Shown here: positions 19,801 through 31,800 of the stretch, piece after piece
Position numbering within the stretch: the stretch's first letter is position 1
Layout: every line of letters begins with the position of its first letter
Assembly: GCA_029168955.1 (NCBI GenBank)
Contig: JAPDOI010001756.1
Span: forward strand, 1-64,000
DNA length: 64,000 nucleotides
Direction of reading: 5' to 3'
From: Aplectana chamaeleonis
Lineage: Eukaryota; Nematoda; Chromadorea; Rhabditida; Cosmocercidae
Notes under the pieces: generated by a model
The model's input: the letters and a program-made list of their open reading frames with translations, nothing else
What the model was told of the DNA's origin: nothing
Databases searched by the model: none
Made by a program: the position numbers and the translations under genes

Positions 19801-22800
19801 GTATGTCCTTCTCCGTTTTCTGCAATTTTAACTAATTTTTGGATTGTGTACAGGACGCGCCTAAATTACGGAAACTATCAGTTGACCATGGTGGTCGAAT
19901 AGAACTTATTGGCCAACCGGTTCGGACACTCAAATCCTTCGTCGAACGCGACGCGGTCGCGACACGTTCGCATTGGGGCGCGTTTTTCCTTAGCTCCACT
20001 CCCCGCATTGTGTCCGTAGTCGGAGTTGTACTTCGAGGACGGGATTTTCGTGTTTATCTGCAAAATTCAATTGGCCAATAAGTTCTTCTGAAAGGGCAAA
20101 TGATTCGGGGACGATGAATCATTCAAAGAAGGCAAACACGTAAAAATTGTTCGCTTCTACCATGATTTCCGTTGGCTTTTTTTCTGCTAATTTCTATGAG
20201 TGTATGTTTTGCAGCGCCTGTTTTTTACTAGGCAGTAACCGACCAGTCTTTGAGCGATTACTATTGATTGTTTCCAAATAGATGCTTTTTATGCTTTTTA
20301 GTTTTCGAAGAAAACTCCGAGACGTGTTAAGAGGGGTTTTCAGTTTTCGGAGAAAGCAACAGAGCGGTCTTTCATGGCAAAATATAAGAGTAATAAGGAG
20401 ATTCCGGCATGATAAGCCCGATAAGCTTTGCTTCGACCATCCCAGAATGAGGGAGCTAGGCTATATTTATTCATCATGGCAATTTTCGGGGCGTTAGGAA
20501 TGTTATTGCGGATTCTACTCAAAACATAACCATACCCGTTTCTCGATATTCTGGAGCTTACTTTATCTTACAGCAGATATAGAACATAGTACTATTTGGC
20601 TGGCGTAATTTCACTTAGACTTTAAAGATATCAATAAGTGGGCCTTGAATTCATCTTAAGCATATTAAATACCACCACAAGAATGTTTCCAGTTAGATTC
20701 GAGACTTAAAAACTACCATATTCCCATCATAGCCAATTTTCCAGCGTTTTGAAAGTCACCAAAAGTTGCATTTTGCCAGGAAGACTTGCAGCAGCTACAA
20801 AATAAGATTAGGAAACAATCATAGAAGTACTTCGAATTGAGGTATAATTCATTACGAACGACCGTATCGTTGATAACCATTTCTTTTTTGAGATGCGCGA
20901 CCGCAGACAGTCGACTGACCCAGAAAATGGAACGCTGGATAAAAAACGCGTACCAGTGAGATGAGGAGGATCGTTGTGTACTATTTCGAACTATTAGAGG
21001 GATAATCGTATTGAAGTTATGTGGAGTGAGTACACAGTACAAGTGCTAGCGACACCGCAAGGTTGGCGATTCAAAGTTAATAATCGCTAGAAGATTGGTC
21101 GGTAACTATCTATTGAGAAAAAACAGGCGCTGGAAAACTTACACTCCTAGAAAATAGAAGGAAAAATCCAATGGAAAGCATGGTAGAAGCGGATATTTTC
21201 TGTACTGAATGAAGATGTCTGATTTTCTGTAGTGATTCGTCGTCCTCTGATCAATTGTAGTTTAAGAAGAACCTATTGACCAATTGAACATCGCAGATAG
21301 TAGTGAAAATCCCGTTCACGAAGTACAAATCCGAGTACGGACATAATGAGGCGAGTGGAGCTGAGGAATATGGCGCCCCAATGCGAGCGTGACGCGACCG
21401 CGCCGCGTGCGACGAAGGATTTGAGTGTCCGAACCGGTTGGCCAATAAGTTCTTCTTGGTGGTCGTAATGTTTTCATACCGCGAAAATGACGGGGGAGGA
21501 GCGATTGGCTGTGATTGAAAGATACTCATACAGTCGGTGGTACTCGGACGCCGACTTCTAGGTGTCGTGTCCGGTAAGCATGTTACGCAAAGACACCTCT
21601 AGTCGCCGCCGCGCGGCGAGGGCCTCATCACGATGCGACTAGCGGTAGACGTGTACTGTGAAGAGCGCGCTCCATCGTACCGCGACGTCCCAGCCATGCC
21701 GCGCGACGGTGACTAGAGTTGTCTTTACGTAACATCTCCTGTAAGTGCACCTTGGAGTGAGCGGATGAGAGACGCAGGCCGGTAGCTCCCCTAGCGAGAT
21801 CGCTATGTCGATTTTCCCGGACGCAGCCTAACAACGGTCAAACGACCAACGCGAGGGTACATGTTGAAGGATTAGTGTAAACCCGCGCTTTATACGAGAC
21901 GCGTGGGGGTTAGGTGGTCGGCCGATTCATGTCGTCAAAGGGCAAAGCAAGGTCTTCATATTGCCTAGATGGCTCAAAAAGGAAGGAAGGCTTGGGGGTC
22001 TGAAGCCCCCCGGCGAATTTTGTAGGAAACAGGCCTTTCGGCGTGTTTCCTAACAACTTTCGCGATCCGTCATAAAGCATCACGAAAAACCGACGGCAGA
22101 TCCGAGATGCTCAACCTACGCGTCGTGGATCTGTGAAGTCGACTACCAAGATCAGGGAGACTCATCAAACGGGCATCAACAACTCCACGAGGAGTTTTTT
22201 CTGTATGGGGGTGCGAATGGCTGGCTGCCGCACTCCTACGTATTCTACTGTTACGAGCTGGCATTGAGAGGAACCCAGGGCCACGCAGCAAGACTCCACG
22301 ATATCCCTGCTGTCATTGTGGATTATCGGCTCAACATGCAAGCGTCCAGTGCGGTGGTTGCCTCGGCTGGGTACACCTCAAATGTTCGGGGTTAACCAGC
22401 TATAACGACTACACTGTTGCTTATTGTTGTACTCCTTGCTCTAACTCTCCCCCTAGTGTTCCTCTTCATAGTCTAGACATTTTTCAACTCAATATCAATG
22501 GATTGCGTGCCAAACTTGCTGAACTCACATTGTACATTGAACACTTTCGTCCTGATGTCATTCTCCTTCAGGAGACTAAACTTAGCCCAACATCCTCCCT
22601 ACCCCGCCTCCCCGGTTATACGTCTTACCACCTTCCTCGCACATCTTATGGTGGAGGCGTTTCTACGTTTGTAAAATCTTCTATACCTTCTCATCTTATT
22701 ACTCTCCCTAATGATAATGTTGTAGAATGTATTGGTGTTCATGTTGTATTGCTTCTTCTTCTGCAGCCTCAAAGTGGTTTTTGTCATAGGTTGAGGAACT

Positions 22801-25800
22801 GGGCGGCGTTCACAGGATTCGTCCAAAGGTCCATTGTGGTTAAGGAGGTAGGTCTCTTCGGGCACATGAACAAGTGCGCCGTGTCGTGTCCGGGAGCACC
22901 ACAGTCAGTTAAGTGGTGGTGGTTTCAAATGCAATAAACGTGACCCAAAGTTTCAAGAAAATACCGGGTGTGAACCCCAATGGTAAGCACAGCTGCACAA
23001 TAGAGTACAATAATTTATTACACAACACACAACAAAATTATTACTAACAATCTGGTGACAAAAACAATGTATTAGAAATTTCCCATGCCGACCCTTTTCC
23101 AAATGAGGATTCTTGACCAGCCCAGCGGTGAACGTCCTTGGCCCTTTACGCAAAACCTGTCCTAAACCTAAGCCGAAACCTGCAAAACCACTACTGGACT
23201 CACTGAGAGCGAACACTGCAATCAATGCAATGTTACAGGCTAATCCCAACACCCCAGGAACAGTAATAGACGGACGACACGGAACCAGAAAGGACCCGAA
23301 TCCTGCAAACGCACGCAAAGGACAATGAGCGAGCAGAGCGAGCTATTCCCCAGAATCAACGGACCGAGGACAAACCGATCCGGAGCCACGACAGAACAAC
23401 GAACTCCCCTCTCGTCGACAATTTTAGGCCTCGTTGACAATTTATTCCCGCCGTTTCTATTACCGTACCTTCCGTGCTCCAATCGCACTCGCCCTTTAAT
23501 AAATCAATCCGGCCCTCAACGTTCACCGCTAGGCCTTTTACTTTCTAGCTGCATGGATAACACCAGTGAGTTTCCTTTTACTTTTCTAGTATTATCTCAC
23601 ATGCCGCCCCCCGGTTTGAGACCGTTACACTCGGTCTCCACTCCCGCCTCTTGCTGCCGCTGGACGCTGCGGAGCGTTCTTCTCAGTCCGACTTCCAACA
23701 TATGCTCAAAGTCACGCGACCATCCTTCCACATGTGCATGATGCATTATGCCATCCTTCCCAATGGACGAGGCGAACAGAGCGACATTCATGCATTTGGA
23801 CCGAAAACAGGCGTACGCGAAGGCTAGGCTCTTTGGCGTCACCACGTGACGACTTCCGTCGCAGATCCACTTCACCTTTTCAGCGAGTGTTCCACATCCC
23901 TGGTAAAGTGCAATAATTCGCGCGGCTTCCAGCACGTTGTCGACCTTGTGCGAGTACGCGGGTTCAGGCAGTCTGGGTAGGAACATTCCCACAACGATCT
24001 TTGTACAGTCTTTACAGTTCGGGATATCCATAGCCAACGATTCTTCACCCCGCACCAACTTCCGTCCCGAACAACGATACTGTACATGCAGCCCATGCGA
24101 TCGATCAGGCACGTCGAACAATCTTTCCGCTCTGAAAGAATAGGCATCAGAGGCTCGTGGCGTCACATTTACCCGTTTCACACACACTCTCCTCCTCCTC
24201 TGATCACGCTTGGACTTGCACGGCAGAGGTTCTTCGCCGATTTCGTTCGGACATCTAGATACTGAGGGGCCACAATCAAAAACCGGCACTTGAGGTACTG
24301 CCTCCGGGTTCGTCACTAATGAGCACCCTTTCAACGTGATACACTGCACTGAATGTGGCGTCACATAGCTCCGACTCCCCACAACCGCGGAACCCTGTTG
24401 CTTTCCGGATACCCCGTCTGATGCTACCACCTCAGTACGCTCATCCGAGTCACTTGGCGAATCGCTCTCTCGCACTAGTTTATACCCCAGCTGCGGCAAC
24501 ACGTTAGTCCCTAAGATCACCTCATCGTCGTCGGCTCTGTTTACGTATACTTTAGCTTGGACCTCCCGTCCAGCCTGTTCACCTTCTCGCAGGGTCACCT
24601 CAACAGTAGTTGCAAACTCCATGACGTTGCCCGATGCATCGAAAATCTTTGGAGCATCATCCATGGAATGTTCGGTAACGCTACTGTCGATATTGTACCC
24701 ATCTTCCTTTGCCTTCAGCAACGCCTCGGCCGGTATAATGGAAATCTCCGACCCGGTGTCTAACAGTCCTTTCCATTTCCTTCCGAAAAGCTCCACCACC
24801 GTTGTGGATTTCTTTCCGAATACCGGGCACGCTGATTTTGACTCCCCCCTTGAGGAAATCACGGGCATCGTATCGGACGAAACGTCCTTGGCTAATGCTC
24901 CCACACAGCGCTCTCCTTGCCAGTCTCCACTTGACTTATTACCATGGAGCACTGCAGACTCAGCACTTACCCTATGTCGAGGAACCAACGCATGGGCGTC
25001 GTACCTACGGTTGCATCCAACCGAGTACACCTCGCCACAGCTGCGCATGCTATTTTTGTACGCTGCACATCCCTCTGGTTCTGTACATGAACCCCCTTCT
25101 GAGACAGCAACCGTACGCCGCAGCACACTCGCAGCTGATTTTCCCTGACCACTTGTGCTTCCCGCGGTCGAATCCGCACTCACGGCAGAGACTCCAGACC
25201 GCACCTCATCTGTTTGTCTGGGATACGTGTCTTTCTTACAGAGCTCATATCCAAAGTGTGGGAGTAGGTTGGTTCCAACGATCACTTCTCCCTTCGCCTT
25301 GCTCACATGCATCTTGGCCACAACCGTAGACGCTTGTGCCCCGGCCTCTTTCACTGGTATCTCGACTACTGCCACAACACGTAATCGGTTCCCTGATACC
25401 TCTTGCACGGGACGGGACCCTTCCAAGGAGTGCTCAACCACTTCCCGGTCAATATCTATCCCGTCCTTTTTGGCTTGTATCAGCACTTCCGCAGGCAAGA
25501 TTGTGATTTCGGAACCTGTATCTAACAGTGCATCCCAGTGCCTTCCGAAAATCTCCACCTTTGAGGCTGACTTTTTGCCGAACAATGGACACACAACCTT
25601 CCGTGGCTGCACCTGTCCATTTCTTTGAGATTGAGACTGACCGTTTGAGCGGCAGACTGCTGCCATCAGGCGGGCAGAAAATGACCCGGCCTCCCGACTG
25701 CGCTTTGACTTAGGCTCTACCTTCGATTTAGAACAGTCTCTTGCTCGATGTCCAGACTTCTGGCAGGTAAAGCACAACATCTCTCCCGACAGCGGTTTCG

Positions 25801-28800
25801 CAACTTTACCACCTGACGATCGACACGTCCTGACGGCAAGGCGCGCAGACAACGAGGTTCTAGGCGGTGGACCTGTTTCCCGACAGTCTCTCGCAAAGTG
25901 GCCCGTACCCTGGCACTTGAAGCACGTCGTCTCCTTCTTGCGGGTACTCTCCGGCTTACTCTGCTCCTTTTTAGTGGACTGCTCCGTTGAGTCACCATCC
26001 GTCCGACGCGTTGGGTTGCTTTTACCCGCCTGGGTCGCACGCTTATTGTAACTGCTAGTAGCCCCCTCACTTAGGGTATTTCGCAGCGTCAAGTTCCTAC
26101 GCTCAATTCGTTTGGCAGCTTCTTTAAGCTTATTGTACGCGTCATCTTCTTCTTCCAACGCCTCAATAAGGTGATAAGAATCCCTCCAATGAGCTAGCTG
26201 TTGGTACAGCAGGTGTGCTCTTTCTGTAGCCAGCACTTGCTCATCCAACTCCGGATATGAACGACGGCTCAGACGCTCCAGTTCCACACAGAAGTCCGCG
26301 ACTGACTGCCCCTCACGCTTCCTCAAACGTTTGAGTTCACCTAGCGCGACTAACCTGTCGTTGCGCGACTCAGCTTTACTCTCACGTTTCAGCGCCTCTA
26401 CCAGTACCGTAAAGCCCCCATCACGAACGTGTTTGGGTAACGCTTCATACTGATTCTTGGCTCTACCCGTCAGCTTAGTTCGCAACAATGCACACAGTTC
26501 CGCATCTGTCCAACTACCAGCCGGGTATTTGAGTTTGAATGCTTCCATGAAATTCCTGAAATTGTACGCGGCATCCTTACCAGAATAAGGCTGCACCTCG
26601 GGTAACGCGATGTATTTCAAGTACTGCATCATGTGCGCACCCTCACCTAGACTACGGCGACTATCAGCACTGCACACACTGCCCTCGGGTTCACTCCCCT
26701 CACTTTCATGAGAACTTTCCGACGTACCGGTTCTTTTCCTCTCGGTCCCATGATGTGGCGAGCTGCGTCTGCGCTGTCGCCAGGTCGAGTCCTTCTCGTT
26801 CGCACAGCTTGCGGAGCCACTCTGCAATAGAGCATTATTCCTCCGTTGCGACACCTCTGGCCTCAATACAGTCAACGCATCGATTCCTTTTTTCCGCCTC
26901 TGAGACTCACCGGGCACAGTTGCTTCAGGCGAATCCACCCGTACTGCCAGTTCTGCTTCACGACGCTGACTCTGACGCTCACGGTCACGATCCTCCTGCT
27001 CACGCTGACGGCGCCAAGCTCGGAGCTCCTCCAGTTCCTTCTCCTGGTCATCGAGCTTGCCTTGCATCTCAACTCGCATCTGTAAAGTTTCCTTAAATAC
27101 CCTCGGTATTTGTGTCACGGACAACCTACAGTCACCTATGAGTTTTCTCAAAGTGTCTCTGACCTGTATCAACTCTGCGAGTCTCTCCACAAAAACACTT
27201 CTATTCTCACAGTCGAGACTATCTAGCAACGCCTTAGTCCATTTTGTGAGGACCGCGCCCTCCTTAGTCAGATCCCTCAAACAATGCACTACTTCTAGCG
27301 CCTTGCGAGTCTCAATGCGTCCAACTCCCTCTATCGCCTCACGCGCGGGGTTGTTCGTGCGCATACCCTTGGCTACCTCAGCCATGATTCGCACTTGCAT
27401 TTCTTTAACGACTCTCTCAAGAGTTTCACATACCTTGACGGTAAGCGGGGCCTCCTCGCCTCCACACAATCGCTGGAACTCCTGTTCGAGCTCTGCGTCC
27501 GTCGTTGGTTCTTCTAACTCCATCACATTACTCTCCATTCTGGACGAGCAAGGAGCACCAACCTTATCTGAAACACCAAGTGAAACTGTTTGAGTTGTAA
27601 CCTCCGAAACATCATTCACAACGCTGGCTTCCACGCCGCTTGGTGTTGTTGACATGGTTCAGAAAATGCCTTCGAAGTGTTTTGTGTCAAAAAAAAATTT
27701 GGGCAGAGGTTTCCCCCTGATTTACAAAAACACTTCGGAGGAATCACTTCCTGAACCACCGCGAAGGAAAGCAACGCCAAGCCAAGGCTTTACGCTACTT
27801 GTTCGCTGTCCTTGCACAACCGCAAGCACCGAAATGCCCACGATTCTACAAGTCACAAGGAAAAAAACGCTCAACACCAAACTACGCGAAATGTCGGAAA
27901 AAAATCGATCGAGGAAGAGAAGGGAACACCAGAAAAAATTGTACTCTACTGTGCTAACCCCTTTTAAAGACTTGGGTCACCGGCTTGGCCCCAAGTTAAG
28001 TGGTGGTGGTTTCAAATGCAATAAACGTGACCCAAAGTTTCAAGAAAATACCGGGTGTGAACCCCAATGGTAAGCACAGCTGCACAATAGAGTACAATAA
28101 TTTATTACACAACACACAACAAAATTATTACTAACAATCTGGTGACAAAAACAATGTATTAGAAATTTCCCATGCCGACCCTTTTCCAAATGAGGATTCT
28201 TGACCAGCCCAGCGGTGAACGTCCTTGGCCCTTTACGCAAAACCTGTCCTAAACCTAAGCCGAAACCTGCAAAACCACTACTGGACTCACCGAGAGCGAA
28301 CACTGCAATCAATGCAATGTTACAGGCTAATCCCAACACCCCCAGGAACAGTAATAGACGGAAGACACGGAACCAGAAAGGACCCGAATCCTGCAAACGC
28401 ACGCAAAGGACAATGAGCGAGCAGAGCGAGCTATTCCCCAGAATCAACGGACCGAGGACAAACCGATCCGGAGCCACGACAGAACAACGAACTCCCCTCT
28501 CGTCGACAATTTTAGGCCTCGTTGACAATTTATTCCCGCCGTTTCTATTACCGTACCTTCCGTGCTCCAATCGCACTCGCCCTTTAATAAATCAACCCGG
28601 CCCTCAACGTTCACCGCTAGGCCTTTTACTTTCTAGCTGCAGGGATAACACCAGTGAGTTTCCATTTACTTTTCTAGTATTATCTCACAGTATTATCTCA
28701 CATGCCGCCCCCCTGTTTCGAGACCGTTCCACTCGGTCCACTCCCGCCTCTTGCTGCCGCTAGACGCTGCGTGGCGTTCCTCTCCGTCCGACGGGCTCGC

Positions 28801-31800
28801 TGTCCACGGCGGTTTTCCCGACGTTTGGTGATCCTGCCGTTCAACCTCTCTGCTTCCGCACGCTCATCTTTCACCTTCGAATAGCTGGTTGCTGGCGGAT
28901 AGGACGGTAAGGCCTCCAAGATCACCCATTTCATCAGATGTCGGCTGCAGACCTCGTAGAACAGGCGACATTTGCGTTCCGGTACCAGCTCCTCCGGATG
29001 CTCTAGTACTGACACCTGATGCGTTGGCGTGGTGGTATCCACAGCTCCACTCATGACCGGCAATTTGTCCACCACCTGTGGCATCAGTTCGGGATACGAT
29101 TGAAGAAGCGCACCGACGTGGGACCTCACTTGTTCCGTGATTCGGAACCTTCCATTGTCATCTTTACATCGAGGCCCTTCGAACATATACAGACGACTTC
29201 CGCATGCCAACCACATATGCACCGCCGACACAAAGGGTAGCCATGTTCCAGGACGAAGCTCCGCAGGGGGCAAGATGAACACGACGTGACCCAGCTCGTC
29301 GCTGAACAGCTGCGTCCTCCTCATATGCAAATCCTTGAACTGCCGGTATTGATAGACCTTGGTGTCTCGGAACCCATTCACCCAGCTCAGGGCCTTCATA
29401 CAACGTGGCACGATGAACAGGACCTTCCGGTGCTCATTTCCCATTGCCTTCTGCAGCTGCGGCGACCACTTCAGATCGTACGTCAACCTAGTATTATCTC
29501 ACAAGTCCGGGCATGCGTCTGGTCGGCTGCTGTCGATCTTGTTGACGTGAGACATGAGCAGAATAGAGTGACCACAGCGCAGCGATGCAAGAGCACATCT
29601 GGCTCGTCTGCCGAGTTCAGACTCGGACTCGCAAACCCGAGGCGGCACCGTTCCCAAGATAGGGTTCACAACCGCCTTCGCTAGATATCCTCGAACAAAC
29701 TGGGTGTGCTCCTCACGCAGAAGACAAAGCCTTTCCATGTTGGAGTCGGCCCATCTCTGTACATCAACTTTACGAGGAGCATCGGCGAATGGCGTCCTAA
29801 TCGACCTCTCTTATGGGCTTCATGATTCTCTTTGACGGATGATTCGGCTGTCTCAGAACATTAATATACATCTGCTGTGCCTGGAGTTCACAATGCTCCT
29901 TGACCTGCAATATGCAGGCCTCCGCGTGAAGATGCTCCACCGGGGAGCTCCTTGCACAACCGGTAGCAATTCTAAGCGCAGCATTCTGTACAAGCTGCAG
30001 CTTATTCCAGGAGCTGTCAGACACCAGGTGCTGCCACACTGGTGCCGCATATTCCAGAGCCGGCTGAAGTATTGCTCTGTAGGTTCTCAATATAGTCTCT
30101 CGGCTGCTTCCCCATGATGTTCCTCCGAGAGCTCTCAGAATATTAAGCTTTGCCTTGACGACTGTCTGTTTCTGTTCAGCGTTTTTGTGGAACTTCAGTG
30201 ACGGATCGAGATTAGGACCGAGCAGCTTGGGGAATTTTGCTCCTGGCAACCGGTCACCATCCCATTTGACATCTGGATGGGCACGGTGTTCCTTGGTGTT
30301 TGTTGTGAACACTGAAACAGAGGATTTTGCGGCAGAGACTGTGAGCATCATATTATCGAGGAAGAGCTTCAACTCGACGAGATAGGCGCTGATCTTGTTA
30401 GCGGCTACTTGCAGGTCACGATCCTGGCACATGATGGTGATGTCGTCGGCATACATAACAATCTTTACATCATTGGGAGGCTCGGGAATGTCCTCAAGAT
30501 ACAGGCTGAATAGGGCAGGGGACAACACTCCGCCTTGCGGAACACCGGCTGCTATTGGAATGCTATCGGATGCATGATTCTGGAACAGAACCTTAGCCCG
30601 GCGGCCTTTAGTGAACGCTGCAATCCATCGCTTCTGCCATGATGGTAGCGACGACTTGAGCAGTTTCTCGGACAGCAGTCCCAAGTTAACAGAGTCAAAC
30701 GCTTTGCTCAGGTCGAGGGCGACGGCCACCGTTCTCAGGGGCTTTCTCATATTGAACTCATCGACCGCAAAGCTCACGATCTCTAATAGAGCAGTAGTAG
30801 TAGAGTGAAGTTTCCTGAACCCATGCTGATGCTGCTGTCGCTCATTTTGATCAGCCAGGTCCGTCACGATCAGCTTTTCAGCTAATTTAGCGACGGGCGA
30901 TAACATGCTTATTGGTCGAAAGCCCTTTGCCGTGCTTTGGGACTTGCCTGGCTTTGGCAACGGTATCACATTGGCTGTCTTCCAAGCTTGGGGTAGAGTG
31001 CAGGTCCGGAAAGAAGTGTTAATGATATCTGCAAGCATCGGTAGAAGTTCCGTGGGAAGCTTCTTCAGGATGGCTGGGGAGATACCGTCAGGTCCGATAG
31101 CCTTCGAATTCCGCATTTCTTTGATAGCCTTCTCTACTTGTGTGAGAGTAAAGGCTACAGATGCGTTCATGAGCGGCAACCGGCTCAGCTCTCTAACCGT
31201 GACTCTGTTTTGCACGCCTCGCTTGGTACGTGTGATGAAAAAATTCTTGCCGAGTGCGTAAGCAGCCGCTTTCCCTGATTTGAAGACGTTCTCCTCGAAC
31301 TCAATAGCGGAGCTCATCGGGGGAGCGGACTTTCCGGAAATTTTCCTCAACACTTTCCACGTCGTAGTTCCGTCCGCCTTGAAATTCAGCTTTTCAGTGA
31401 ACTTCTCCCAGCATTCCCTCTTGTTTTTATCCAGATCCTGCTTGATCTCATTGTCCAGCGCAGCAACCTCCGGGTCTAGATGTTCTGCGGCTCTCTTCTC
31501 ATCTCTGGTTCTTATCTTCTGCAGTATTTCCCTGCTGACATTTGGAAAAAAGGTCTTGACACGACCCTCAGGAATTGCTGCTTTCATGGCCTTGCGGATG
31601 GCTTTTGTTATATGGCGCTCTTTCTGATGAACATCACCATTCCATGGGAAGTCGACCGCATGGCGGAGTGCAACATCTCTGAACAGGGTCCAGTCTGCTA
31701 GGCCTAAATTAAGATAAGTACGATGACGAAAACCAGAGTAAGGGGCAAGAGAGTCAGAGAGATCAATATAGACAGACGGGAATGTGATCACTGGAGAGAG

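Larger units (their letters stand above)
22907..29503 (-). mobile_element. non-autonomous LTR retrotransposon with rearranged 5' part
   Basis: Flanked by AGTC at 22903-22906 and 29504-29507 inside LINE-B. The unoccupied LINE sequence is seen at 52130-52142 (CCCGGACTGTGGTG). Minus-strand order: 16 nt of LTR start (29503-29488), a coding segment (29486-28698), a polypurine tract and full LTR (28702-27994), a Gag-protease region (27655-23597), a polypurine tract (GGGGGGCGGCA) and LTR (23601-22907). It is best explained as a tandem LTR-internal-LTR-internal-LTR array whose first unit lost most of its LTR and interior. No reverse transcriptase, RNase H or integrase is present. Confidence 0.85.

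Noticed and set aside
19857..20081. Continuation of XRN1 exon 1 or an exon 2 candidate just after exon 1
   Set aside because: The frame lies in the foldback arm, its inverse recurs at 21.3 kb, and the true exon 2 with the LDMNGII motif is at 36999.
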